64,000 nt of DNA from Desulfosarcina widdelii. Its GTDB lineage: Bacteria; Desulfobacterota; Desulfobacteria; Desulfobacterales; Desulfosarcinaceae. The translations under genes and the position numbers were made by a program. This document shows, in pieces, positions 1 through 9,320 of this stretch. Each line of letters begins with the position of its first letter. The stretch's first letter is position 1. The stretch lies in assembly GCF_009688965.1 (NCBI RefSeq), contig NZ_AP021875.1:744001-808000 (forward strand). Direction: 5' to 3'. The notes beneath the pieces are model-generated. The model did no database searches, had not been told where the DNA came from, and saw only the letters and a list, made by a program, of their open reading frames with translations.

Positions 1-84
1 TCGCAACTTATCATGAAAACCTTGCAGCGTGAGGAACCGGTAAAAATATGGCCCCCGAGGAGCGGAAACCAAATCCTGATTTAA
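1..84 (+). CDS. tssF: TssF T6SS baseplate protein, C-terminal end only
   Basis: Frame 1 is open from the window edge to a TAA at 82-84. The last residues read KIWPPRSGNQILI, which matches the WPPR-G ending typical of TssF (VasA/ImpG), the large baseplate wedge subunit that partners TssG in the cytoplasm. The reading frame overlaps the start of tssG by 37 bases, consistent with translational coupling of tssF and tssG. Only about 27 residues are visible, so the call rests on this tail motif and on the neighbouring gene. Confidence 0.72.
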   Translation, partial: SQLIMKTLQREEPVKIWPPRSGNQILI

Positions 85-1088
85 AAGAACAGCTTTTCGA
101 CCGTTTTTACGAGTTTTCGTTTTACCGGGCCGTCTATCTGCTGGAGCGTTTTCCCGGTCAACACAAAACACTCGGAGAAGCTCTGGTTCCCTCCGAAGAG
201 CCGGTTCAATTCCGCGCTAAAAAAGGCTTCGGCTTCCCGCCCAGCGACATTTCCGACCTCAAGGAAGCAGAGGAAGATCGGCGGCCGTCCATGGAAGTCG
301 CCTTTTTGGGGCTGACCGGACCATCCGGCGTACTGCCCCACTGGTACACGCAGTTGATACTGGAGCGCGAACGGGAAAAAGATCTCACCCTGGCCGATTT
401 TCTGGATTTGTTTCATCATCGACTCATCACCCTCTTTTATCTGGCATGGAAGAAACACCGCTTTCCGGAGAACTACCAGCCGGGCGCGAGCGACCGGCTT
501 TCACGATACCTGTTGAGCCTGGCGGGGCTGGGAACACCGGGTCTGACGAGCATGATCGGACTGCCCGAAGAGGCTTTGACTTTCTACAGTGGGCTGCTCT
601 CCCGTCCCGTTGCCTCAGCGGTTTCCATCGAATCCGCCGTTGCTTATTTTGCAGACGCCAGTGTGCGTGTCGAGCAATTCATCGAACGCATCGTGGATCT
701 CGAACCGGCCGACCAGACCCAATTGGGAACCGCCAATGCTACCTTGGGCGATGATGCCATCTGCGGCAGCCAGGTGTGGGAGAGCCAGACGAAATTTCGG
801 GTGCATCTGGGTCCCGTCGGCAAGGAGAAATTTTCCCGGCTCATGCCGACCGGCGACCTGCTGGTTCCTATTTTCTCCTTGGTCCGCTACATGGTGGGCA
901 TCGAGTACGAATTCGAAATACGTATCTACCTGCGGAAAAAAGATGTTCCTTTATGCCGGTTGGGAACTGAAGGACCTGATGCCCCTATGCTCGGCTGGAC
1001 CACCTGGGTTTCATCGCCGGGATATGAATACGAAGAGGATATCTTTTTTACGTTTCAGGAATACGATTTGAAACTGGTGAAGTTCTAG
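48..1088 (+). CDS. tssG: TssG (VasB/ImpH) T6SS baseplate protein
   Basis: This 346-residue cytoplasmic protein is the TssG baseplate wedge component that works with TssE, TssF and TssK. The start region carries the family pattern of a short charged leader followed by F-x-F-Y-R-A-V-Y-LLER, then the GFGFPPSDI segment, and AFLGLTGPSGVLP-WYT, which is the hallmark stretch around residues 85-105. The length fits the usual 320-350 residues. It begins inside the end of tssF and is followed 20 bases later by tssH, so it sits in the core T6SS operon. No signal peptide or membrane segment is seen. Confidence 0.93.
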   Translation: MAPEERKPNPDLKEQLFDRFYEFSFYRAVYLLERFPGQHKTLGEALVPSEEPVQFRAKKGFGFPPSDISDLKEAEEDRRPSMEVAFLGLTGPSGVLPHWYTQLILEREREKDLTLADFLDLFHHRLITLFYLAWKKHRFPENYQPGASDRLSRYLLSLAGLGTPGLTSMIGLPEEALTFYSGLLSRPVASAVSIESAVAYFADASVRVEQFIERIVDLEPADQTQLGTANATLGDDAICGSQVWESQTKFRVHLGPVGKEKFSRLMPTGDLLVPIFSLVRYMVGIEYEFEIRIYLRKKDVPLCRLGTEGPDAPMLGWTTWVSSPGYEYEEDIFFTFQEYDLKLVKF

Positions 1089-1108
1089 AGTTAATAAAGG
1101 AGAAAATT

Positions 1109-3751
1109 ATGGCCGTGTCCAACCTCAAGTCCCTGATCGCCAAGCTGAACGAGACCTGTCGCAGCGCCTTGGAATCCGCCGCCGGGCTCTGTCTTTCCCA
1201 GACCCACTATGAGGTGGAAATCGAACATTTCCTGATTAAGCTGCTGGAACTGTCCGATACGGATATTCTAAAAATACTCAAACACTTCGAGATCAACGAA
1301 GCCCATCTGGTAGCCGATCTGACTCGGGCCATCGAGAAATTTAAAACCGGCAATGCACGCACCCCGGCCCTTTCGCCTACCATTCCGCAGATGATTCAAG
1401 AGGCCTGGATGTTTGCCTCGGTCGAATACCAGACCCCAGGCATCCGTTCCGGACAGATCCTGCTGGCCCTGCTGGACAGCGAAAAGTTTGCCCGCATGCT
1501 GGTGTCCGAATCCGATACGTTGAAAAAGATTTCCGTGGAAACCCTCAAAGAAAGCCTCATGGACCTGACGGCCGGTTCCATCGAAGATGCGGGGGGCGCT
1601 GCGGATACGTCAAAGGACGCTGCCGCCGGACGTACCGCAGGACCTGCCGGAACCAAGGCTTTGGACCAGTACACGATCAATCTCACCGAGCGGGCCAAAA
1701 AAGGCGAAATCGATCCGGTGCTGGGCCGCGACTTCGAGATCCGCCAGATGGTGGATATCCTTATCCGACGCCGCCAGAACAACCCGATACTAACCGGAGA
1801 GGCCGGGGTGGGCAAGACGGCCGTAGTGGAAGGATTCGCCCTGCGCATCGTCGAAGGGGATGTGCCGCCGATTTTACAGAACGTGGCCCTGCACACCCTG
1901 GATTTAGGGCTGCTCCAGGCCGGGGCCGGCGTGAAGGGCGAATTCGAAAACCGACTGAAGGGAGTCATTAACGAAGTCAAGGCCTCTCCGGTTCCCATCA
2001 TTCTGTTTATCGACGAGGCCCATACGCTCATCGGCGCCGGCGGTCAGGCCGGGGCAGGGGACGCGGCCAATCTGCTCAAACCGGCCCTTGCCCGCGGCGA
2101 ACTTCGCACCATAGCGGCCACCACCTGGGCCGAGTACAAGAAATATTTCGAAAAAGACGCGGCCATGGCCCGACGGTTCCAGGTCGTCAAGGTCGAAGAA
2201 CCGGACGAGGAAAAGGCCATGGTTATGATGCGGGCCATCGGACCGTTCCTGGAAAAACACCACAATGTGATGATCACCGACGACGCTCTGGCCGACACGG
2301 TACACCTTTCCAGCCGTTACATTTCCGGCCGCCAGTTGCCGGACAAGGCGGTAAGTGTACTCGACACCGCCTGCGCCCGGGTGGCTATCGGATTGACCAC
2401 CAGTCCCCCCGCTGTGGAGCAGGCCCAGCGGCGCATCGGCGACATCGATCGTGAAGTCAAAATCTTAGAACGGGAAGCGGCCATCGGCCGGGATCATTCC
2501 GAACGCATGGCGCAGCTTGCTGCCGAGCGCAAAGCCTCCCAGGCCGAAATGACACGGCTGCAGGAAAAGTGGCAGAGCGAAATGGAGGTGGCCGGACAGG
2601 TCCGGGAGTTGTACCAGGAAATCCATGCCCTGATGGAAGAGGGTGAGGGTGCTAAAGATGAGATTGCTTCCAAGCAGGAGCAACTCAAGGAACTGGAGGC
2701 TGAACTGGAAAAACGCCAGGGCGACGAGCCCCTGGTGCAGATCGCCGTGGACGGTGAAACCGTGTCTCAGGTCGTGTCCGGTTGGACGGGCATACCCACG
2801 GGGCGCATGCTCACCGACGAAATCGCAACGGTGCTCAGCCTTGCCGACCGGCTCAAGGAACGCATCATCGGCCAGGACCACGGGCTGGAGGCTATCGAAC
2901 AGGTCGTCCAGACGGCCCACGCCGGCATCGAGGATCCCTCCAAACCTACGGGTGTATTCATGCTGGTGGGGCCCTCCGGCGTCGGCAAGACCGAAACGGC
3001 CCTGGCATTGTCCGAACTGCTTTACGGCGGCGAACAGAACATGATCAGCATCAACATGAGCGAATACCAGGAGGCCCATACGGTTTCCAGCCTCAAGGGA
3101 TCGCCTCCCGGCTACGTGGGATATGGAGAAGGCGGCGTGCTCACCGAGGCGGTCCGTCGCAAACCTTATTCGGTGGTGCTTTTGGACGAGGTCGAAAAGG
3201 CCCACCCCGACGTCATGGAACTGTTCTTCCAGGTGTTCGACAAGGGCATCATGGAAGACGGGGAGGGGCGCCGCATCGATTTCAAGAATTGCCTGATCAT
3301 TCTGACCTCCAACCTGGGCACCGACCTGATCATGAATCTGTGCGCCGACGAAGAGACCATGCCCGATCCGGCCGGCATGGGCGAAATGGTCAAACCGGAA
3401 CTGCTCAAACACTTCAAGCCGGCCTTTTTGGGACGCATGAAAATCGTACCCTACTACCCCATTACCGACGAGAACATGAAGCTGATCGTACGCCTCAAGC
3501 TCAACCGCATCGTCAAGCGTATGAAGGAAAACCGGGAGGTTGAATTCGTTTACGACGATGCCGTAGTGAACGCTATTTCCGGACGCTGCACCGACGTAGA
3601 CTCCGGTGCGCGCAACGCAGACAACATCATGACCAACACCCTGCTGCCGGAAATGTCCCGGGAACTGCTAAGCCGCCAGGCCGACGGACAGCAAATCAGC
3701 AAGGTGAGTGTCACCATGGATGGAGATGGGTTCGCCTACGACATCGCTTAG
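1109..3751 (+). CDS. tssH: TssH (ClpV) AAA+ ATPase, T6SS sheath disassembly
   Basis: This 880-residue ClpB-class double AAA+ ATPase extracts and recycles contracted TssB/TssC sheath. The N domain (about 1-150) resembles Clp-N. The first nucleotide domain has Walker A GEAGVGKT at 230-237 and a DEAH Walker B. A coiled middle domain covers about 440-540. The second domain has Walker A GPSGVGKT at 621-628 and LLDEVEKAHPDV. ClpB-like housekeeping function is less likely because the gene sits directly behind tssG with a strong AAAGGAG ribosome site. Sequence and length are typical, with no disruptions. Confidence 0.95.
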   Translation: MAVSNLKSLIAKLNETCRSALESAAGLCLSQTHYEVEIEHFLIKLLELSDTDILKILKHFEINEAHLVADLTRAIEKFKTGNARTPALSPTIPQMIQEAWMFASVEYQTPGIRSGQILLALLDSEKFARMLVSESDTLKKISVETLKESLMDLTAGSIEDAGGAADTSKDAAAGRTAGPAGTKALDQYTINLTERAKKGEIDPVLGRDFEIRQMVDILIRRRQNNPILTGEAGVGKTAVVEGFALRIVEGDVPPILQNVALHTLDLGLLQAGAGVKGEFENRLKGVINEVKASPVPIILFIDEAHTLIGAGGQAGAGDAANLLKPALARGELRTIAATTWAEYKKYFEKDAAMARRFQVVKVEEPDEEKAMVMMRAIGPFLEKHHNVMITDDALADTVHLSSRYISGRQLPDKAVSVLDTACARVAIGLTTSPPAVEQAQRRIGDIDREVKILEREAAIGRDHSERMAQLAAERKASQAEMTRLQEKWQSEMEVAGQVRELYQEIHALMEEGEGAKDEIASKQEQLKELEAELEKRQGDEPLVQIAVDGETVSQVVSGWTGIPTGRMLTDEIATVLSLADRLKERIIGQDHGLEAIEQVVQTAHAGIEDPSKPTGVFMLVGPSGVGKTETALALSELLYGGEQNMISINMSEYQEAHTVSSLKGSPPGYVGYGEGGVLTEAVRRKPYSVVLLDEVEKAHPDVMELFFQVFDKGIMEDGEGRRIDFKNCLIILTSNLGTDLIMNLCADEETMPDPAGMGEMVKPELLKHFKPAFLGRMKIVPYYPITDENMKLIVRLKLNRIVKRMKENREVEFVYDDAVVNAISGRCTDVDSGARNADNIMTNTLLPEMSRELLSRQADGQQISKVSVTMDGDGFAYDIA

Positions 3752-3912
3752 CTAATCAAATAGGAATGTGGCACCCCAATGAAGGGTGGCGCAAAAATGC
3801 CAGGTTGACAAGGAAGCGGAATCCGAAAAGCGGTTGCCGCTCGATCAGGCTGCCCGATTGGCTATCGATCCGCAACGAGAGCGCAAAATGGGTCATGGGG
3901 AGAGTGGTTAGC

Positions 3913-5133
3913 ATGCCAAAATATACAGTGGCACACAGTCGTAAAATCAACTCGAATATACCGAGTCTTAATGAATGGGAACGATTCAGCGGTGGTCCGG
4001 GAGACCGTAACAATTCTCTTTTAAAAGCCATTGATAAAAATGTTTATGAACATTTCATCTATTATCGCAATTTTGTTGCGCGGGGCGAAAACGAAGTTGA
4101 GCGATTGTGTTGCCTTATTCAGCTATGGATGGCGACCGATTTGTACATAAAGTCCTATAAAGGGAAATACCGCACTAAAACGGTTGGTATAAAAGGGCCG
4201 ACAAGCAATCCATTTGCCAAAGGAATCGATGGAGGCACAAATATTAACCTTCCGACAAGAAATGGAGACAACTCCCCAACGCTGCGTATTGATGCAGTGG
4301 AAGCGTTGGAGACAATTGTTGCAAGAGAATTAATGGTACTCACGGGTGCACCATCGAAAGCTGCATTGAAAGCAACCATAAAGGATGCCCAGCTCTGCCA
4401 ACTTTCCCAACATGGACTAAATGTAGACAAAGGACCTCGGATTTATCTGAATAAAATAGAACGAGCCGAACATCGCATCCTGTTCGGAAATAAAGTGGCG
4501 AAAATGCGCGACCCCCAAAATCCAGCTCAATGGATAGATGCAGACACGCTATTTGTCAAAAGAGGACCATGTGGAAGCGCAGTAATGGAAGTTCTCAAGA
4601 GTCAACCAAAAGAATTTATTACTGATAAAGGACCAATGGATCTTCGAGCCTGTCTGAGTCGGTTTACAACTGGACTTAGTGGTCATTGCGGTTTTGTGAT
4701 GACCCATGGCAGAAAATTTTTCATGGAAACGGGCCAACATAAAGCTCAAAATAAAGGAACAGGTGAAGCGGGTTTCTTCCATTCCGCCTATACTGCCGGA
4801 GAGGGAGTCCTTTGCTCCGGATCGATTGTGTTCAGAAATGGCAAACCGTTGTTATTGACAAATCTCAGTGGCCACTATCAACCGCCCCCCCGAAAACTCG
4901 AACATGTGATCAGACTTTTTGAAACAGCCGAAGTGCCTCTCAACGAATTAAACATTCTCACCGCCTTGCCGGGCGATAAGTATGGATTTTACGACAATAC
5001 GGACTTAAATGAGTTTAGATCGACGATAAAAGGCAGGATGGCCGATGCGGCAAGAACTGGGCAATTTAAGTATGCCCGGACAACTGGCAACGCTCCGCCA
5101 CGCCCATCGAAGGTTAATCGACCAAGAGTATAG
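3913..5133 (+). CDS. T6SS-linked orphan protein with IQM-like HS-AG-SGHY motif
   Basis: This is a 406-residue protein of unknown function. The ATG at 3913 follows GGGGAG at a workable distance; the frame is open from 3766, but the upstream 49 residues look untranslated. It has no signal peptide or membrane helix. The C-terminal part (about residues 260-345) contains FVMTHGRKFFM, then HSAYTAGEGVLCSG, and NLSGHYQPPP. From memory, this order (a 'GHC-FVM' strand, HSS-F-AGG, then SGHY-P) is shared with plant IQM calmodulin-binding proteins and some bacterial effectors. Its base composition is clearly richer in A and T than tssH or vgrG, suggesting transfer. Its place between tssH and a sheath paralogue suggests a cargo effector or accessory factor. 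No catalytic residues can be assigned. Confidence 0.6.
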   Translation: MPKYTVAHSRKINSNIPSLNEWERFSGGPGDRNNSLLKAIDKNVYEHFIYYRNFVARGENEVERLCCLIQLWMATDLYIKSYKGKYRTKTVGIKGPTSNPFAKGIDGGTNINLPTRNGDNSPTLRIDAVEALETIVARELMVLTGAPSKAALKATIKDAQLCQLSQHGLNVDKGPRIYLNKIERAEHRILFGNKVAKMRDPQNPAQWIDADTLFVKRGPCGSAVMEVLKSQPKEFITDKGPMDLRACLSRFTTGLSGHCGFVMTHGRKFFMETGQHKAQNKGTGEAGFFHSAYTAGEGVLCSGSIVFRNGKPLLLTNLSGHYQPPPRKLEHVIRLFETAEVPLNELNILTALPGDKYGFYDNTDLNEFRSTIKGRMADAARTGQFKYARTTGNAPPRPSKVNRPRV

Positions 5134-5198
5134 GAAAAGTCCGATGCTGCCAACCGACCATCCAACCGGCGATTTTCCCCGCAGGCAAAGGAGGAGCC

Positions 5199-6770
5199 AT
5201 GGCTGACCCCATCACATTCGAGAGTATCGGCGTTTCCATGTCCACTCAACCGGTGGATCCACGGGGCAGGCCGCAGTCCGATACCCCATTCAAAGTTATC
5301 ATCATGGGGGATTTCAGCGGCCAGGCCAATCGGGGCGGGGAAACCGACGGCTCCGATATCGATCGGCGCAGGCTTTATCGGGTGGACAGGGACAGCGACG
5401 ATTCTGTAATGGATAAGATGGGCGTGGCCTTAAGACTCCAATGGGCTGGGGGACAGACGCCGCCTGTGGAACTGGTTTTCGAGGAATTGGACGATTTTCA
5501 CCCGGAACAGATCTTTTACCGCGTGCCGATCTTCAAAGCCCTGAAAAAGAGCCGCCGAAAGTTGCTGGATCCGGAAACAGCCGCAGAAATTGTCGGCCGT
5601 ATTTCGCAGGAAAAGGCTTTGTCGCCCGAAACCCAAGACCCCGTCCCAAGTCCGACGCCGGATGCCGACAAGGTCGATTTTTCTGGAGAGACTACCGCCG
5701 GTCTGCTCGATCAGGTTCTGGATGCCAGTTCTCCGGCCCCTGCCGCGAACGGGCGGTCCAAATCACAGACCGATTGGGATCGCTTTCTGGGAGCGATTGT
5801 CGGACCGCATCTGGTTCCGGATATCGGCGACGAGCAGGATGCCATGGTGGCCGCGATCGACCGTTCGATTTCCGAAACCATGCGTCGCATCCTGCATCAC
5901 CAGGACTTCCAGGCAGTCGAATCGGTTTGGCGCGCGCTGCGTTTTTGCCTCAGAAGGCTGGAAACCGATGATACGTTGAGTGTTTACCTGCTGGATGCAA
6001 CCCAAGTGGAAGTCGCGTCAGACCTGACGGCCAACGAGGACCTCCGGGATACGGCGCTTTACAAAAGATTGAGTTCGGCGGTCCTTGCGGACAGCAATCA
6101 AGCGCCGTGGTCCCTTTTAGCGGGCTTGTATACATTTTCAAGAAAAAAAGCGGATACGGTGACCCTGGCCCGACTCGGCGCCATGGGGCAGATATTGGGC
6201 GCCCCGTTCGTGGGTGCGGGCGAGGGCGGCCTGGTGGGAGCCACTTCTTTTGCGGACAACCCGGATCCATCGGACTGGAAACTGGAGGGCGACCTTAACG
6301 ACGAAAAGACCTGGCGGGTGCTGAGAACTCTGCCCGAGGCCACTTGGGTGGGCTTGGCGATACCCCGTTTCATCATCCGCTGGCCTTATGGAGAAAAGAC
6401 CGACCCGGTGGATGCCTTCGATTTCGAAGAGATCATCGAACCGGCGCACCATGAAGATTATCTTTGGGCCAACCCGGTCTTTGCCTTGATTCAGGTTTTC
6501 GGACGCACCTTCACCCACCATGGATGGGATTGGTCCCGGGGGTTGGTTGCCGGAATCGACGACCTGCCGCTTATTCTGGTTTCAGACGGCGAGGAAAAAG
6601 CCGTAAAACCCTGTACCGAAACTTTTTTAAGTGAGAGAGCGCTGGAAATCCTCGTTGCCAACGGGCTCATGCCGTTGGTTGCATTCAAAGACGCGGGTCA
6701 AGTCCGTTTAGCTCGTTTCCAGTCCATTGCCGAGCCGTTGCATCGACTGTCGGGGAGATGGTCGTCATAG
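5199..6770 (+). CDS. TssB-TssC fusion, T6SS sheath-like paralogue
   Basis: This 523-residue protein looks like a fusion of the two contractile sheath subunits. Residues about 28-130 carry the TssB pattern PFKVIIMGDFSG, RRLYRVDRD and a late LEFEE-like segment (ELVFEELDDFHPEQ). After a Pro/Asp-rich linker, residues about 190-523 resemble TssC: VDAIDRSISE-type, F-QAVESVWRALRF, WSLLAGLYTF, PFVGA and IPRFIIRWPYGE. A ribosome site (AAGGAGG) precedes the ATG. It lies outside the usual tssBC core and just before vgrG, so it may cap or extend the sheath, or serve a cargo-specific role. That role is inferred; family membership is well supported by motifs. Confidence 0.8.
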   Translation: MADPITFESIGVSMSTQPVDPRGRPQSDTPFKVIIMGDFSGQANRGGETDGSDIDRRRLYRVDRDSDDSVMDKMGVALRLQWAGGQTPPVELVFEELDDFHPEQIFYRVPIFKALKKSRRKLLDPETAAEIVGRISQEKALSPETQDPVPSPTPDADKVDFSGETTAGLLDQVLDASSPAPAANGRSKSQTDWDRFLGAIVGPHLVPDIGDEQDAMVAAIDRSISETMRRILHHQDFQAVESVWRALRFCLRRLETDDTLSVYLLDATQVEVASDLTANEDLRDTALYKRLSSAVLADSNQAPWSLLAGLYTFSRKKADTVTLARLGAMGQILGAPFVGAGEGGLVGATSFADNPDPSDWKLEGDLNDEKTWRVLRTLPEATWVGLAIPRFIIRWPYGEKTDPVDAFDFEEIIEPAHHEDYLWANPVFALIQVFGRTFTHHGWDWSRGLVAGIDDLPLILVSDGEEKAVKPCTETFLSERALEILVANGLMPLVAFKDAGQVRLARFQSIAEPLHRLSGRWSS

Positions 6771-6794
6771 ACCGGCCATGGTTGGGTATTCGCG

Positions 6795-6823
6795 TTGACT
6801 TTAAAAAGGCTCGTTGGTATCAA
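6795..6823 (+). promoter_or_regulatory. Candidate sigma70 promoter for vgrG
   Basis: TTGACT at 6795-6800 is followed after 17 bases by TATCAA at 6818-6823, with a TGG extended -10 preceding it. It lies 90 bases before the vgrG start in a 142-base gap. This suggests that vgrG and its cassette can be transcribed separately from the tss genes. Confidence 0.35.
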
Positions 6824-6912
6824 TGATATGGACCTCATTGACAGGGCAGCGGCCCAAAGGCAACCCGCTTCAAAACGATACATTTTAAGGACAAAAATAA
6901 GAGGAGGCTTTC

Positions 6913-9147
6913 ATGGCCCATACAGAGAAATCCATCATTGGTATCCAGACCCCATTGGGTGAAGATGAATTGATTCTTACCGGTTTCTCTGGCAATGAAG
7001 GTATCTCTTCACTCTATGAATTCAATCTGGAGATGGTATCTGAGAACAACAGCATTGTCTTTGAGGACATCATAGGCAAGCCGGTTGCGGTTACAGTGAA
7101 TTTGACGAGTGGCGGTAAAAGATACTTCCATGGGGTTGTCGCTTTCTTTTCACAGGGAGAGGGGCTGCCAAATCCCGATGGCCCGCTTCATTTGACGACC
7201 TATTCCGCAAAAATGGTGCCCTGGCTCTGGCTGCTGACCAAAACGGTTAACTCCAGAATTTTCCAACAAAAATCCGTGCCTGATATCATAGAAACGATTT
7301 TCAAGGAAAAAGGGCTCGTGGATTTTGAAATGAGGCTTCAGAATACCTATTCCCCCCGTACCTACTGTGTCCAATACCAGGAGACCGATTTTCATTTTGT
7401 CAGCCGTCTTCTCGAAGAGGAGGGAATTTCCTACTTTTTCGATCATATGGAGGACAAACACAAGCTGATTCTTTCGGACAATCGTGCCGAACACAAGCCC
7501 TGCGAGAATCAAGATACCGTTCGTTACCATTCATCTTCAGACGGCTACGCGGAAGAGGACACCATCTCAAAATTTCACATGTCCAAGGAGATTACCTTCG
7601 GAAAATATGCCGCCAAGGACTTCAACTTTGAAATTTCGAACAACGACCTTCAATCCGAAGTGAAAGGCAAAGAGACCTTGGGGCCGGGAGATCGTGAGCT
7701 TTACCGCTATCCGGGTGGATACGATTCCAGTAAGCGCGGTGAAGATCTGGCCAATCTGCGAATGGAGGTGGAAGAGGCCCGTGTCACCCGTGTCGAGGGG
7801 AGCGGAAATTGTCGGGATTTTGTCAGCGGCCATACCTTCAACTTGGAGGAATATTACCGTTCCGATATGAACAAGGAATACTTGCTTCTCACGGTGTCGC
7901 ATGAAGCCAAAGAACCTATCGGCTATGCTGCCGGAAAAACGGGGGTGGATGCCCCTTCGTACAACAATGCATTTACCTGTTTGCCTTCGGAAGTTCCATA
8001 CCGTCCGCCGCTCGACACATCCAAGCCCGTTATTTACGGCTCCCAAACGGCCATCGTTGTGGGACCGGAAGGTGATGAGATCTACACGGATGAACATGGG
8101 CGGGTTAAGGTCCAATTTCATTGGGACCGTGAAGGAAAGATGAACGAAGACAGCTCCTGTTGGGTCCGGGTGAGTCAGGCTTGGGCGGGGACTCGGTGGG
8201 GGGCGATGTTTATTCCTCGGATCAATCAGGAGGTGATCGTCCAGTTTATCGAAGGCGATCCCGATCGGCCGATCATCACCGGCAGAGTCTACCATGGTCA
8301 GAATCCACCGCCATACACCCTGCCCGACGAAAAAACCAAAAGCACCATCATGTCCAATTCCACACCGGGTGGCGGTGGCTCCAACGAGATCCGTTTCGAG
8401 GACAGTGCGGGAGACGAAGAAATTTTTGTCCATGCCCAAATGAACATGAACAGCGTGGTCGAAGCCAACAAGACCTTGGAGGTCGGCGCTGACCGCACGA
8501 CCCACGTTGCCGGTAATTTCGAGGAAACCATCGACGGCAACGAAACCCGCACCGTGGGCGGTTCGGTGGAAGAAACCATCAACGGCAGCGAAACCAGGAA
8601 AATTAGCGGCAGTGTCGATGAAACCATTTCCGGCGGTGAGACGCGGACCATTTCCGGAGGACTGGACGAAACCATCAGCGGCGGAGAGACCCGCACGGTA
8701 AACGGCAACCAGACCAAGACGATCACCGGATCGAAGACCGAGACCGTTGTCGGTGGAATAACGGTAAACACACCGGCAACCTATGAGGTTACTGCTACAG
8801 GAGGCCTTACCATGACCGCTCCGGCCGGTGTGACGGTGAACGCGCCCGGCGGGTACACGCTCGTCGCTCCCGGCGGCAACAACACGGTTGATTCCTGGTT
8901 TCAATCCATCGGCGGAAAAAATGAAGATTTTTTTTCGATCGTCAACCAGGCCACTGGGATGAAAAACGAGATGGTGGGCATGGCCAATTGTTTCACGAAT
9001 GCGAAGATCGACCTGGCGGGTTTCGTGTTTGACCGTGCCGCCGTTAAAAATGACGAAGGTCCAGTCAATATCAAACAGATTGCCACACAAATGGCTACCG
9101 GGACAGCCACTGTGTTAGACTTTGCTCTGACCATGATCGGCCTTTAA
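6913..9147 (+). CDS. vgrG: VgrG (TssI) T6SS spike protein
   Basis: This 744-residue trimeric spike protein sits at the tip of the Hcp tube and is secreted. The gp27-like part covers about residues 1-370, including YHGVVAFFSQG-type and RTYCVQYQETDFHFVSRLLEEEGI motifs. The gp5-like OB fold follows at about 385-480 (GPEGDEIYTDEHGRVKVQFHWDR, then WVRVSQAWAGTRWGAMFIPR). The needle (from about 534) has five 16-residue ETI-G-ETR units and then a T/A/G-rich beta-helix. No extra C-terminal enzyme domain is visible. The AGAGGAGG ribosome site fixes the ATG. Downstream genes are the DUF2169/pentapeptide/DUF3540/DUF4150 set that typically decorates such VgrG needles. Confidence 0.96.
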   Translation: MAHTEKSIIGIQTPLGEDELILTGFSGNEGISSLYEFNLEMVSENNSIVFEDIIGKPVAVTVNLTSGGKRYFHGVVAFFSQGEGLPNPDGPLHLTTYSAKMVPWLWLLTKTVNSRIFQQKSVPDIIETIFKEKGLVDFEMRLQNTYSPRTYCVQYQETDFHFVSRLLEEEGISYFFDHMEDKHKLILSDNRAEHKPCENQDTVRYHSSSDGYAEEDTISKFHMSKEITFGKYAAKDFNFEISNNDLQSEVKGKETLGPGDRELYRYPGGYDSSKRGEDLANLRMEVEEARVTRVEGSGNCRDFVSGHTFNLEEYYRSDMNKEYLLLTVSHEAKEPIGYAAGKTGVDAPSYNNAFTCLPSEVPYRPPLDTSKPVIYGSQTAIVVGPEGDEIYTDEHGRVKVQFHWDREGKMNEDSSCWVRVSQAWAGTRWGAMFIPRINQEVIVQFIEGDPDRPIITGRVYHGQNPPPYTLPDEKTKSTIMSNSTPGGGGSNEIRFEDSAGDEEIFVHAQMNMNSVVEANKTLEVGADRTTHVAGNFEETIDGNETRTVGGSVEETINGSETRKISGSVDETISGGETRTISGGLDETISGGETRTVNGNQTKTITGSKTETVVGGITVNTPATYEVTATGGLTMTAPAGVTVNAPGGYTLVAPGGNNTVDSWFQSIGGKNEDFFSIVNQATGMKNEMVGMANCFTNAKIDLAGFVFDRAAVKNDEGPVNIKQIATQMATGTATVLDFALTMIGL
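8512..8751 (+). repeat. 48-bp tandem repeat encoding VgrG needle units
   Basis: Five in-frame copies of a 48-base unit encode GNFEETIDGNETRTVG and its variants (residues about 534-613). They form the intertwined beta-prism needle of VgrG. The units differ at several bases, so they are old rather than freshly expanded. Confidence 0.85.
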
Positions 9148-9176
9148 GGTTGATAAATCGTAAAAAGCCTAAGACC

Positions 9177-9248
9177 CGTCATGCCGGACTTGATCCGGTA
9201 TCCAGAATGTATTGAAATGACATGATACCGGCCTGCGGCGGAATGACG
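9177..9248. repeat. Intergenic palindromic repeat (CGTCATGCCGG type)
   Basis: A 72-base imperfect palindrome starts with CGTCATGCCGGACTTGATCC and ends with CGGCGGAATGACG. It contains the sub-palindrome CCGGACTTGATCCGG and the distant pair GGTATC/GATACC. From memory, such 'CGTCAT-CCGG' elements are scattered in many proteobacterial intergenic regions, where they can act as structured RNA or weak terminators. Confidence 0.6.
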
Positions 9249-9253
9249 CCAAC

Positions 9254-9271
9254 TTTTTACGAGTCCGTCAA
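9254..9271 (+). repeat. Dispersed motif TTTTTACGAGTCCGTCAA, copy 1
   Basis: This 18-base motif recurs with one or two changes at 18713-18730, 36068-36083 and, inverted, at 44973-45013. All copies are intergenic or just outside genes. Here it directly follows the palindromic repeat. Confidence 0.5.
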
Positions 9272-9320
9272 GGCTGGATCGGCGTTAACCGGAAGGCAAA
9301 TATGGGGGAGGTGGCCGATA

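Noticed and set aside
2465..3412. 315-codon antisense frame over tssH
   Set aside because: A shadow of the high-GC tssH gene; composition is that of antisense codons and it has no start signal.
7567..9090. 507-codon antisense frame over vgrG
   Set aside because: A mirror of the repetitive vgrG coding strand; no ribosome site or family features.
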